Shown here piece after piece: positions 34,242-42,298 of a stretch of DNA of 64,000 nt; the stretch's first letter is position 1; the number at the start of each line of letters is the position of its first letter. The translations under genes and the position numbers were made by a program. Below the pieces are notes generated by a model. That model saw only the letters and a program-made list of their open reading frames with translations. It searched no databases and was not told where the DNA came from. Location of the stretch: NCBI GenBank assembly GCA_038320555.1, contig JBBQEJ010000001.1, positions 1 to 64,000 of the forward strand, written 5' to 3'. This DNA is from JALZOC01 sp038320555 (GTDB taxonomy: Bacteria > Acidobacteriota > Vicinamibacteria > Vicinamibacterales > 2-12-FULL-66-21).

Positions 34242-34892
34242 CTAAAACGTCGTGATCGGCATCCCTGCGCGGCACATCGGGCACTGTGACGCTTCGTAAT
34301 TTTCCGGCGCCAGGTATTCCGCGAGCGCGTAATTCGGCACACCCAGGTCGACGATCGCTTCCATCCGATCGCAGATCTCGACGGTGCCAATCACGCGGCC
34401 GCCGGCCCCCGTCACGAGCTCGGCGCATTGCTGCAGCGTCTTCCCCGTGTTCCGCACATCGTCTGCAAGCAGCACGCGCTGGCCGGCCATCTGCCGCGCG
34501 TAGAAACGCCGGAGGATGAACCCGTCGCCCGCGTTGGTGAAGGGAGCAAAGCTGCATGGCGGATGCGTGAGCGCGCGGCGGCCATCGAGCAGTCCGGCAA
34601 GCGTGTGCGCGAGCAGCGCGCCACCGGTTGCGGGTCCCGCGACGACGTCGGTCTCCGCGAGGAGCTCGCCCGGAATGACGTCGAGCAGATCCTGCGCGAG
34701 ACGCCACATCGTCGATGGGTGCAGGAACAACTGGTGGGGATTCAGATACAAACGGCCGTGAAATCCGTTGCCGTAGTCGAAGTGCCCGTCGCGCATCAGG
34801 ACCTCGAGCTCCTGCAGCGTGTTGAGGGCCTGGCGGCGAAGATCGTCCTGGCGTGTCACGTGGTATGGCCTCTTGTCAGACAGCAGCGGCAT
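34242..34892 (-). CDS. Phosphoribosyltransferase, OPRT-like paralogue
   Basis: 216 residues from the ATG at 34892, 17 bases inside the end of pyrC, with GGAGGAAGG upstream. The PRPP-binding motif is VLLADDVRNTGKTLQQC and VVAGPATGGALLAHTLAGLL matches the OPRT core. The SGLHSDRY-type orotate loop of true PyrE is replaced by FDYGNGFHGRLYLNPHQL. Its C-terminal CPMCRAGMPITTF parallels CPLCAKDIPVV of pyrE at 24548. The operon position after pyrR-pyrB-pyrC suggests a pyrimidine role, perhaps a diverged OPRT or a salvage enzyme; which one has the main OPRT activity cannot be settled here, but the pyrE gene is the better match. Confidence 0.8.
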   Translation of the reverse strand: MPLLSDKRPYHVTRQDDLRRQALNTLQELEVLMRDGHFDYGNGFHGRLYLNPHQLFLHPSTMWRLAQDLLDVIPGELLAETDVVAGPATGGALLAHTLAGLLDGRRALTHPPCSFAPFTNAGDGFILRRFYARQMAGQRVLLADDVRNTGKTLQQCAELVTGAGGRVIGTVEICDRMEAIVDLGVPNYALAEYLAPENYEASQCPMCRAGMPITTF

Positions 34893-36177
34893 TGCGATAC
34901 ACGATCCTTCCTCCAACGATGGTTGCGACAACGCCGCCGGTGAACTGGCAACGATCGAACGGCGTGTTCTTCGATTTGGATACGAGCTTTGCGGCGTCGA
35001 TCGTCGAGGCCACGTCCGGTCCGAGGATCGTGATGTCGGCCGGCGTCCCGTCGCCCAACGTTCCACCCGGCAGGTTCAGCAGGCGTGCCGGATTGAGTGA
35101 GAGGAGCTCGACCATCCGCTTGAGCGAAATCCGTCCGGTGTGCACGAGGCGATCGAAGACAATCGGCACGGCGGTTTCGAGGCCGATAATCCCGAAGGGG
35201 GCGAAATCGAACTCGACCATCTTTTCGTCGATGTGATGGGGCGCGTGGTCGGTGGCGATCACGTCCACGCTGCCGTCAGCGAGGCCTTCGAGCAGGGCGT
35301 CGCGATCCGCCGCCGCGCGCAGCGGCGGGTTCATCTTCAGGTTCGTGTCGTACTTGACCGGGCCGTCGAGCGAGTCGTCGGTGAGCGTGAAGTGATGCGG
35401 CGCGACTTCGCACGTGACGCGTACGCCGCGCGCCTTGCCGGCACGCACCGCGCGGAGCGACTGGCGCGCGCTCATATGCGCGATGTGCACGTGCGCACCG
35501 GCCAGCTCCGCGAGCGAGATGTCCCGCTCGACCATGATCGATTCCGCTTCACCCGGTATCCCGCGCAGCCCGAGGTGTGCGGCGACGTAGCCTTCGTGCG
35601 CGACGCCGTCCCCCTTGAGGGACGGGTCCTCGCAATGATTGATGATCGGCACGCCGAGCATTCCGGCATATTCAAGCGCGCGGCGCATCAGCAGGGCCGT
35701 GGCGACGGGCCATCCGTCGTCGGTAAAGGCGACGCAGCCGGCGGCCTTCTGCTCGCCGAGCTCCGCGAGCTGCTCACCCTTCGAGCCAATCGAGACGGCG
35801 CCGATGGGGTAGACGCGCGCGCACCGGGCCTCGGCCGCCTTCTTGAGGATGAACTCGGTGATCCCGGCGTGGTCGTTCACGGGATCCGTGTTCGGCATGC
35901 AGGCCACCGCGGTGAATCCGCCCGCGACCGCGGCGGCGGCGCCGGTCGCGACCGTTTCCTTGTGCTCCTGGCCCGGCTCGCGCAGGTGCACGTGGATGTC
36001 GATGAGGCCCGGCGTCACGATCCATCCCCGTTTGACTTCGAACACGTCCGCACGGCCGGGCGGCAGGTCCTTCCCGATCCGCGTGATCGTGCCGTCCTCG
36101 ATCAGGACGTCGAACTCGCCGTCGCGCCCGTTGGCGGGGTCGATGACCCGGCCGCCCTTCAAGATCGTTTTCATCAA
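34876..36177 (-). CDS. pyrC: Dihydroorotase (class I)
   Basis: 433 residues, ATG pair at 36177/36174. Metal motifs DIHVHLREPGQEHKETV, the carboxylated-lysine region, HCEDPSLKG, HIAHMSARQSL and ATDHAPHHIDEK are all present, as is the C-terminal amidohydrolase motif RLLNLPGGTLGDGTPADI. It cyclises carbamoyl-aspartate to dihydroorotate. It lies 3 bases after pyrB, and class I dihydroorotases often form a complex with ATCase, which this order allows. Confidence 0.96.
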   Translation of the reverse strand: MMKTILKGGRVIDPANGRDGEFDVLIEDGTITRIGKDLPPGRADVFEVKRGWIVTPGLIDIHVHLREPGQEHKETVATGAAAAVAGGFTAVACMPNTDPVNDHAGITEFILKKAAEARCARVYPIGAVSIGSKGEQLAELGEQKAAGCVAFTDDGWPVATALLMRRALEYAGMLGVPIINHCEDPSLKGDGVAHEGYVAAHLGLRGIPGEAESIMVERDISLAELAGAHVHIAHMSARQSLRAVRAGKARGVRVTCEVAPHHFTLTDDSLDGPVKYDTNLKMNPPLRAAADRDALLEGLADGSVDVIATDHAPHHIDEKMVEFDFAPFGIIGLETAVPIVFDRLVHTGRISLKRMVELLSLNPARLLNLPGGTLGDGTPADITILGPDVASTIDAAKLVSKSKNTPFDRCQFTGGVVATIVGGRIVYRNAAAV

Positions 36178-36180
36178 TGC

Positions 36181-37158
36181 TCAGTGCTCGTCGATGACGT
36201 CGTTCGCGTCGCGTCCGGACAGCAGATACAACACCGCCATCCGCACGGCGACGCCGTTGGACACCTGCTCGAGAATGACCGAGCAGGGGCCGTCCGCCAC
36301 GGCTGAGTCGATTTCAACGCCGCGGTTCATCGGGCCCGGGTGCATGACGATCGCGTCGCTCGCGGCGCGGCGGAGGCGATCGGGGGTCAGACCGAACAGC
36401 GTGAAGTACTCGCGCACTGACGGGATGTAATGGCCGTGCATCCGCTCGTGCTGAATGCGAAGCATCATCACGACGTCGGCGCCGTCGATCGCCTCGTCCA
36501 CCGAGGTCGTCGGGCGCACACCGAAGCGCTCGATGTGCGACGGCATCAGCGTCGCGGGGGCGCAGGCCCACACTTCGGCCCCCATCGTGTTGAGGAGCAG
36601 CACGTTCGATCGCAGCACGCGGCTGTGCACGAGGTCGCCGATGATCGCGACCTTGAGCCCCGCCAGGCGCCCTTTGTGCTCGCGGATCGTGAAGGCGTCG
36701 AGCAGCGCCTGCGTCGGGTGCTCGTGCATGCCGTCGCCGGCATTGATGATCGCGGACGTGCAGGTGCGGGCGAGCAGGTGCGGCGCGCCGGACGACGCAT
36801 GGCGCATCACGATCATGTCGGGGGACATCGCCTCGAGGTTGTGCACCGTGTCGAGAAGGGACTCCCCTTTTGTCACGCTCGACGTGGCGGTCGCGATGCT
36901 GAGCGTATCGGCGCTCAGCCGCTTTTCGGCGATTTCGAACGACGTTCGTGTGCGCGTACTCGGCTCGAAGAACAGATTGACGACCGTGCGTCCCCGGAGC
37001 GTCGGCACTTTCTTGATGGCGCGGGCGCCGATCTCCTTCATCGCTTCAGCGGTGTCGAGAATGAGCCGGATTTCATCGGCCTCCAGCCCGGCGATTCCAA
37101 GCAGATGGCGCGACCTCAATGCCACGGCCGCGGAGGGTGTTTCAGCGCTCGTCGTCAT
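36181..37158 (-). CDS. pyrB: Aspartate carbamoyltransferase catalytic subunit
   Basis: 325 residues. Carbamoyl-phosphate site FFEPSTRTRTSFEIAEKRL, TKGESLLDTVHNLEAM, HPTQALLDAFTIRE and HPGPMNRGVEIDS are intact. It forms carbamoyl-aspartate, the first committed step of UMP synthesis. No pyrI gene is nearby, in line with regulation through PyrR attenuation rather than allosteric subunits. The ATG overlaps the pyrR stop as ATGA. Confidence 0.96.
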   Translation of the reverse strand: MTTSAETPSAAVALRSRHLLGIAGLEADEIRLILDTAEAMKEIGARAIKKVPTLRGRTVVNLFFEPSTRTRTSFEIAEKRLSADTLSIATATSSVTKGESLLDTVHNLEAMSPDMIVMRHASSGAPHLLARTCTSAIINAGDGMHEHPTQALLDAFTIREHKGRLAGLKVAIIGDLVHSRVLRSNVLLLNTMGAEVWACAPATLMPSHIERFGVRPTTSVDEAIDGADVVMMLRIQHERMHGHYIPSVREYFTLFGLTPDRLRRAASDAIVMHPGPMNRGVEIDSAVADGPCSVILEQVSNGVAVRMAVLYLLSGRDANDVIDEH

Positions 37159-37691
37159 GCTTCCCCCTCGATGACCACCTCGTCGGCGCCGTCGATCTCC
37201 TGGAGCCGTACCTGGACGCTCTGTTTCAACGACGTCGGAAGGTTCTTGCCGACATAGTCCGCCTTGATGGGCAACTCCCGATGGCCGCGGTCCACGAGCA
37301 CGATGAGCTGAATGGCGCGTGGCCGGCCGAAGTCGATCAAGGCATCGAGCGCCGCGCGAATCGTCCGTCCGGTGTAGAGCACGTCGTCCACGAGCAGGAT
37401 CTTGCGATCGTCGATCGAGAACGGAATCTCCGTCCGGCGAACGACGGGCTGGGGCCCGACCGGGTGGCGCATCAAGTCGTCGCGGTACAGCGTGATATCA
37501 AGCGCGCCTGTCGGCACCTCGTCGCCGTTGATCTCGTGGAGCGTCTTCGCGATCCGCCGCGCGAGCGGAACGCCGCGCCGGCGGATGCCGACGAGCGCGA
37601 TCTCGTCGAGGCCTCGGTTGCGCTCGAGAATCTCGTGCGACATGCGCGTGAGCGCGCGCGACATGCGGTCGGCGTCCATTACCTGGGGCAT
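37155..37691 (-). CDS. pyrR: PyrR regulator / uracil phosphoribosyltransferase
   Basis: 178 residues (an ATG five codons in is also possible). The PRPP motif ILLVDDVLYTGRTIRAALDAL and the PyrR-specific LVDRGHRELPIKADYVGKNLPTS identify it. PyrR binds a conserved RNA hairpin in pyr leaders when UMP is high and causes attenuation; it also has weak UPRTase activity. A matching RNA site lies just upstream (37791-37810), so the operon pyrR-pyrB-pyrC-OPRT-like is autoregulated. First gene of the operon. Confidence 0.95.
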   Translation of the reverse strand: MPQVMDADRMSRALTRMSHEILERNRGLDEIALVGIRRRGVPLARRIAKTLHEINGDEVPTGALDITLYRDDLMRHPVGPQPVVRRTEIPFSIDDRKILLVDDVLYTGRTIRAALDALIDFGRPRAIQLIVLVDRGHRELPIKADYVGKNLPTSLKQSVQVRLQEIDGADEVVIEGEA

Positions 37692-37729
37692 GGAGGCGTC
37701 CGGCCACGACGCGACACAGATGCTGGGAA

Positions 37730-37810
37730 GAGAGGCCGCGGCAGTCGCCGCAGCAGAACCAGGACGGGGACGTTCACCTCATCACCTCTTGGCGGCCTCT
37801 CCGGGCCGCC
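37730..37810 (-). promoter_or_regulatory. PyrR-binding attenuator in the pyr leader
   Basis: On the minus strand the leader contains a perfect hairpin with stem GGCGGCC/GGCCGCC and hexaloop CGGAGA (37810-37791), which fits the CNGNGA loop of PyrR-binding RNAs; AAGAGG follows directly. The 3' half of this hairpin, GAGAGGCCGC, is exactly complementary to GCGGCCTCTC at 37739-37730, giving a mutually exclusive pairing. A second hairpin GCGGC-GACT-GCCGC (37751-37738) overlaps that segment. The lack of a T run suggests control of elongation or of ribosome access at pyrR (start 37691) rather than a classic intrinsic terminator. Confidence 0.75.
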
Positions 37811-37840
37811 GTTAAAGAGTTCGGTTGATGATATCACACC

Positions 37841-37952
37841 GTTGCCAGTGGCCAGTTGCCGGTTGCCAGTTCCCAGTTGCCAGTTGCCAGTTGCCAGTTG
37901 CCAGTTGGCAGTTCCGGACTGAAAACTGAAAACTGGAAACTGGAAACTGATT
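37841..37952. repeat. Heptamer array, 16 units (GTTGCCA then ACTGGAA)
   Basis: Eleven units of the GTTGCCA type (GTTGCCA, GTGGCCA, GTTGCCG, GTTGCCA, GTTCCCA, four more GTTGCCA, GTTGGCA, GTTCCGG) are followed without break by ACTGAAA twice, ACTGGAA twice and ACTGATT. The second set is the reverse complement type of the first. All 16 units keep a 7-base register over 112 bases. It lies between the pyr leader and the phosphatase-like gene stop at 37954. Confidence 0.8.
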
Positions 37953-37953
37953 C

Positions 37954-39714
37954 TCATCGGCTATAACTCGGTATGAACACAATGGGCCGCTCGCCGGTAA
38001 ACGCGCGAGTGAAGAGATCGGCGCGGGCGAAACCATCCATGTCGCGCGCAACGGGGAGTCCGAGGAAATACAGCACCGTGGGGGCCACGTCCACGATCGA
38101 TCCCCGCTGGCGGCGGCCGGGTTCGGCCGCTGCGCCGTACGCGATGAGAAATCCATCCGGCGCGCGTTCGTGCGTGCCGCTGAAGTCGGCATCGCCGAGC
38201 AGCCGGCCGATCGTCTCTTTGACGGGATTCAGCGGCTCCATGCCGAACCCCGCCACGATCATGAGCAGATCCCCCGGTGTCATGGCATCAAGCGCGGCAC
38301 CTACCTCACCGTCGATGAACGCGTAGTACCGATCGATCACCTGCGAGAACCGCCGGCGCTCCTCTTCCGGCACGTCGCGAAATGACCTCGGCTGCGTGTA
38401 CCGCAGGTAGTAGTGGCCGACGGTATCGAGCCCGTCGTAGCGAAGGGCCGTCAGGCGCGGTTTCATCTCGGCGGAGAGGTCGTGCATCGCGCGGCTGTAC
38501 AGACGATCGCGCCGAAGCGCCTCGGCTTCCGGGCTCGTACCCGAGCCGGGATCCCCGCCTGGACCATTGCCCGCCGGCTGTGGCTCAACGTCGGACGTGG
38601 GCTCCGTAAACGCTGCTTCGAGCGCCGGCAGGACATCGAGGGGCGACGCGGCCCGATCGAATTCGCCGATCGTTCCCACGAGTTGATGAAAACGGTCGCT
38701 GACGATGAACCCGTCCACGTCTGCGGCAGGATACGTCAGCGGCCACCGCGCCACGCCCACGCGCACGCCGGCCTGCGATGCGATCGACCAGAGCGGCCGC
38801 GCGCGCCAGGTCGTTGCCGCGTTGGGCTCATCGCGGATGAATCCAAGATGCACGAGCGCGTGGGAGAAGCAGTGATCGGGCAGGAGATCGACCCCCCGGC
38901 TGTCGTTTCGCGCGTAGTACGACGCCGCCGATCGCACGCCGTTCTTCGACGGATACATGCCGGTCGCCACAGCGGCCCAGACGGGATCGGGCTGCGTCGG
39001 ACGAACGGTCGCGAGATCCATCACCGCGGCCTTCTCGAGCAACCGCGCGAACGCGGGCAGCCTGCCCTCCGCCACCCGAGGAAGCACGTATTCGAACGAC
39101 GCGCCGTCGAGCAACAGCATCACGATGCGCGGCCCTTGAACTTCGTCGGGGCGTCCCGCCTGCGTCTCCGGCGCCGCGGATATCGGGGGCGGCAGTTCGA
39201 CCGAGCGGCCCCGTGCGGCGAGCGGCAGCACCAGTGAAGCGATGACCGCGAGCGAAAAGAGCGTGGCGCCGACACGGCTCCCGCGCCGGCCGAACGAGTA
39301 GTGGGCCACCGCAATGCCAAGCAGCACCGCTGCTGACGCGGTCGTGGCGATCGCGCCGGCGGTCATCCGCCACGCGGCCTCCTCGGTCAGCGCGGCGTTG
39401 AACCCGCGCACGTTCAGCCACATCAACGTCGCCGCGCCCGCCGCCGCCGACGCCGCCATCCAGGCCAGCACACGCACGCTCGCCCACCCGGGCGACAGCA
39501 TGCGCAGCGCAAAGAACTCGCGCATCACGATGACGACGTAGAAGATCACGGCGAGGTTGACACCGTAGAGAAGGCAGAGTGTCAGGAACCAGCGCCACGT
39601 CGTGTCCGACGCGAGCGGAATCTGCGGATTCAACTGCAGCACGAGCACTGTCAGGTACGCCGCGCCCAGCGCACCCGCCAGCAGCGAGTTCGTGAGCATC
39701 CGCAGGAACCGCAT
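37954..39714 (-). CDS. Alkaline-phosphatase superfamily membrane protein
   Basis: 586 residues. Four to five spans in the first about 165 residues (LLAGALGAAYLTVLVLQLN, FLTLCLLYGVNLAVIFYVVI, VLAWMAASAAAGAATLMWLN and others), then a type I phosphodiesterase/nucleotide pyrophosphatase domain: metal motif IVMLLLDGASFEYVL, TQPDPVWAAVATGMYPSKNGVR (nucleophile region), a histidine in TVGHYYLRY and DLLMIVAGFGMEP. The usual metal-binding D..H pairs are only partly evident, so activity on a phosphate or sulfate ester is likely but not certain. Family members include phosphonate hydrolases and LPS-modifying enzymes. It stands alone between the two pyr operons. Confidence 0.75.
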   Translation of the reverse strand: MRFLRMLTNSLLAGALGAAYLTVLVLQLNPQIPLASDTTWRWFLTLCLLYGVNLAVIFYVVIVMREFFALRMLSPGWASVRVLAWMAASAAAGAATLMWLNVRGFNAALTEEAAWRMTAGAIATTASAAVLLGIAVAHYSFGRRGSRVGATLFSLAVIASLVLPLAARGRSVELPPPISAAPETQAGRPDEVQGPRIVMLLLDGASFEYVLPRVAEGRLPAFARLLEKAAVMDLATVRPTQPDPVWAAVATGMYPSKNGVRSAASYYARNDSRGVDLLPDHCFSHALVHLGFIRDEPNAATTWRARPLWSIASQAGVRVGVARWPLTYPAADVDGFIVSDRFHQLVGTIGEFDRAASPLDVLPALEAAFTEPTSDVEPQPAGNGPGGDPGSGTSPEAEALRRDRLYSRAMHDLSAEMKPRLTALRYDGLDTVGHYYLRYTQPRSFRDVPEEERRRFSQVIDRYYAFIDGEVGAALDAMTPGDLLMIVAGFGMEPLNPVKETIGRLLGDADFSGTHERAPDGFLIAYGAAAEPGRRQRGSIVDVAPTVLYFLGLPVARDMDGFARADLFTRAFTGERPIVFIPSYSR

Positions 39715-39742
39715 CGGGTTAGTGTAGCGCGGGGGTGTCGGG

Positions 39743-39748
39743 TATACT
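39743..39748 (+). promoter_or_regulatory. -10 element of pyrK-pyrD-pyrF, leaderless type
   Basis: TATACT ends 8 bases before the ATG at 39757; TTAGTG at 39719-39724 is a possible -35 with an 18-base spacer. There is no ribosome site between them, so the message would be leaderless or almost so. Confidence 0.45.
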
Positions 39749-39756
39749 TTTTGGAA

Positions 39757-40581
39757 ATGCCCATCGATGTGGAGGCTGCCGTCATCTCGAACACGCGGCT
39801 GTCGGATGACTACAACGTCGTCGCCCTCGCGGCGCCCGAGGTCGCCCTGCTGGCGCGACCCGGGCAGTTCGTGATGATCAAGCCGTCGCGCGGCATCGAT
39901 CCGCTGCTGCGCCGGCCGTTCTCGATTTTTGAGATTCTCCGCGATCCCGGCGGCGCGCCCACCGGCATCTCACTGCTCAACAAGCGCATCGGCGCCGGCA
40001 CGGGACTTCTCTATGACGTCCCGTCCGGCGGACGCGTGGGATGTCTTGGACCACTCGGGCGGCCCTTCGAGCCGATCGAGTCGCCGGCGGAAGCCTGGAT
40101 GGTTGCAGGCGGTGTCGGGCTTGCGCCGTTTGTCACGCTCGCCGAAGCGTTGAAGGCGCGAGGGACCAAAACGCGGCTCTTCTACGGCGCGCGCCGTGCC
40201 GCCGATCTCACATACGTCGAGCTGTTCGAGAGCATGGGTGTCGAACCGGTGCTCGCGACCGAAGACGGGAGCCGCGGCGCCCGCGGGTTCATTACCGCAC
40301 CGCTCGACACCGCGCTCGCTGCTGTTCCCCGATCGCACGACCTGCGGCTCTATGCCTGCGGACCCACGCCGATGATGCGGGCTGTGGCGGAACTCGCCGC
40401 GTCGCACGGCCGCCGGTGCGACGTGTCGCTCGAGCAGGTGATGGGGTGCGGCCTCGGCGGGTGCTACAGTTGCGTCGTGCTCACGCGCACGCCGGGTACC
40501 GCCCCGCATTTCGTGCGATCCTGCATCGGCGGACCGGTGTTCGATGCCACCCGGATCCTCTGGGACGCGCTCGCACATTGA
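39757..40581 (+). CDS. pyrK: Dihydroorotate dehydrogenase electron-transfer subunit
   Basis: 274 residues. FAD-binding part with LLARPGQFVMIKPSRG and LLRRPFSIFEIL, NAD-binding part with GVGLAPFVTLAEAL and RLYACGPTPMMRAVAE, and a C-terminal [2Fe-2S] motif VMGCGLGGCYSCVV with a further cysteine in VRSCIGGPVF. With PyrD type 1B it passes electrons from dihydroorotate to NAD. The pyrD start follows 2 bases after its stop. Confidence 0.95.
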   Translation: MPIDVEAAVISNTRLSDDYNVVALAAPEVALLARPGQFVMIKPSRGIDPLLRRPFSIFEILRDPGGAPTGISLLNKRIGAGTGLLYDVPSGGRVGCLGPLGRPFEPIESPAEAWMVAGGVGLAPFVTLAEALKARGTKTRLFYGARRAADLTYVELFESMGVEPVLATEDGSRGARGFITAPLDTALAAVPRSHDLRLYACGPTPMMRAVAELAASHGRRCDVSLEQVMGCGLGGCYSCVVLTRTPGTAPHFVRSCIGGPVFDATRILWDALAH

Positions 40582-40583
40582 TC

Positions 40584-41522
40584 ATGGATCTTTCCGTTGC
40601 AATCGGCTCGCTGACCCTCGCCAATCCGCTGATTGCCGCGAGCGGCTGCTTCGGCTACGGCGTGGAGTACGCGGACGTGGTGGATCTGTCGTTGCTCGGT
40701 GGCGTCGCGGTCAAGGGATTGTTTCTGAACGAACGCGAAGGCCATCCGCCCCCACGTATCGTCGAAACGCCGGCCGGCATGCTGAACGCCATCGGCCTCC
40801 AGGGCATCGGCGTGCATCGCTTCGTACGCGAGAAACTTCCCGAGCTGCGCGACAGGCGCGCCGTGGTGATCGTCAACATCTGCGGCACGACGATCGACGA
40901 ATACTGTGAAATCGCCCGAATCCTCTCCGACCATGCCGGCGTTGCGGCCATCGAGCTGAACATCTCGTGCCCGAACATCAAGGAAGGAGGCATCACGTTC
41001 GGATGCAGCCTCACGGGGACGCACGATGTGGTGAGCGCGGTGCGAAAAGTAACCCCGCTGCCGCTGATCCCAAAGCTGACCCCGAACGTGACGGACGTGG
41101 CGTCGTTCGCGCGCGCCGCGGAAGAGGCGGGCGCCGACGCCGTCTCGCTCGTCAACACGTTCCTCGCGATGGCGATCGACGTGCACACGCGGCGCCCGAA
41201 GCTCTCGAACATCGTCGGGGGCCTGAGCGGACCCGCGATTCGCCCCATTGCGGTTCGCATGGTGTACGAATGCCGACAGGCCGTGAAGCTTCCCATCCTC
41301 GGCATGGGAGGGATTGCGACCGCAGACGATGTGCTGGAGTTCATGATCGCGGGAGCAACCGCTGTCCAGATCGGGACCGCGAACTTCGTCGATCCGTTCC
41401 TTTGGAAGAAGCTCCTCGACGGCATCCGCGCGTACATGACGCGGCACGAGATTACGCGATTGACCGAGTTGACCGGCACGCTCGACACGGCCAAACGGGA
41501 GACGGCGTGGATCAGCTCCTGA
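40584..41522 (+). CDS. pyrD: Dihydroorotate dehydrogenase, type 1B catalytic subunit
   Basis: 312 residues from ATG 40584. FMN-binding and active-site motifs: LIAASGCFGYGVEYADV, GGVAVKGLFLNEREGHPPPR, LNISCPNIKEGGITFG (catalytic Cys in ISCPN), LSGPAIRPIAVRMVYE and LGMGGIATADDVLEF. The Cys base and the adjacent pyrK show the NAD-linked 1B type. It overlaps pyrF by 16 bases. Confidence 0.96.
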   Translation: MDLSVAIGSLTLANPLIAASGCFGYGVEYADVVDLSLLGGVAVKGLFLNEREGHPPPRIVETPAGMLNAIGLQGIGVHRFVREKLPELRDRRAVVIVNICGTTIDEYCEIARILSDHAGVAAIELNISCPNIKEGGITFGCSLTGTHDVVSAVRKVTPLPLIPKLTPNVTDVASFARAAEEAGADAVSLVNTFLAMAIDVHTRRPKLSNIVGGLSGPAIRPIAVRMVYECRQAVKLPILGMGGIATADDVLEFMIAGATAVQIGTANFVDPFLWKKLLDGIRAYMTRHEITRLTELTGTLDTAKRETAWISS

Positions 41523-42298
41523 TCGCGCTCGACGTCGAGCGCGCCGGGAAGGCGCTCGCGCTGGCGGATTCATTACGCGGAATCGCAGGAGGGTTCAAGA
41601 TCGGCTCCCGCCTGTTCACGTCCGAAGGACCCTCCATCGTGCGGGCGCTGGTCGAACAAGGCGATCGCGTGTTCCTCGATCTCAAGTTCCACGACATCCC
41701 CAATACAGTCGCGCAAGCCGTGGCGGCCGCGACGGCGCTCGGCGTGTGGATGGTCAACGTCCACGCATCGGGGGGAACGAAGATGATGCAGGCGGCGCGC
41801 GACGCCGCGCGCGAGTCTGCTGCGCGTGCGGGCACGAGGCCCCCGCTCGTCATTGCCGTCACGGTGCTGACGAGCGTGACCGCCGAAACGCTCGCGGAAA
41901 TCGGCTGCGGGGCGGGACCAGCGGCAGATGATCCGGAGTCCGGGATCCGGGAACGGGGATCCGGGGCCGGGGCGTCCGTCATTGATCGGGTCGTCCGCCT
42001 GGCGCAACTCGCTGAGGCGGCTGGCCTCGATGGCGTCGTGGCATCGCCGCTCGAAACCACCACCATCCGGGAACATTGTGGAGGGGATTTCGCGATCGTC
42101 ACACCGGGGATTCGTGGGGGCGGCGCTGGCTCCGCCGGCGACGACGACCAGGCGCGCACGATGAGCGCCGGCGAGGCGATTGCCGCCGGCGCCAGCTACA
42201 TCGTCGTCGGGCGGCCGATTATCGCGGCCACAGACCCGCGGGCCGCCGCTGAAGCGATCGCTGAAGAGTCGCGAAGGGCGAAGCCTATTTTGCCGTGA
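41507..42298 (+). CDS. pyrF: Orotidine 5'-phosphate decarboxylase with heptamer-encoded insertion
   Basis: 263 residues from GTG 41507 (VDQLLIALDVERAGKAL). The catalytic DxKxxD motif is FLDLKFHDIPNTV; GFKIGSRLFTSEGP, VNVHASGGTKMM and YIVVGRPIIAATDP are conserved. Between EIGCGAG and VIDRVVRLAQLAEAAGLDG the chain carries an extra, low-complexity stretch DPESGIRERGSGAG not expected in the family; its DNA (41930-41971) is six 7-base units close to GATCCGG. Fourteen codons keep the frame. The insertion lies in a surface loop before a barrel helix and probably does not abolish activity. The 3' end overlaps the convergent pal gene by 14 bases. Confidence 0.93.
   Translation: MDQLLIALDVERAGKALALADSLRGIAGGFKIGSRLFTSEGPSIVRALVEQGDRVFLDLKFHDIPNTVAQAVAAATALGVWMVNVHASGGTKMMQAARDAARESAARAGTRPPLVIAVTVLTSVTAETLAEIGCGAGPAADDPESGIRERGSGAGASVIDRVVRLAQLAEAAGLDGVVASPLETTTIREHCGGDFAIVTPGIRGGGAGSAGDDDQARTMSAGEAIAAGASYIVVGRPIIAATDPRAAAEAIAEESRRAKPILP
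41930..41971 (+). repeat. Six-unit heptamer array inside pyrF
   Basis: Units GATCCGG, AGTCCGG, GATCCGG, GAACGGG, GATCCGG, GGCCGGG run in register and add exactly 42 bases (14 codons) to pyrF. The build equals that of the intergenic arrays in this window. Confidence 0.75.

Noticed and set aside
37841..37952. CRISPR-like regular repeats
   Set aside because: The units are 7 bases with no spacers between them, and no cas genes are in the window.
40041..40583. Upstream extension of pyrD through pyrK
   Set aside because: Arg-rich out-of-frame reading of pyrK; the DHODH domain starts at ATG 40584.
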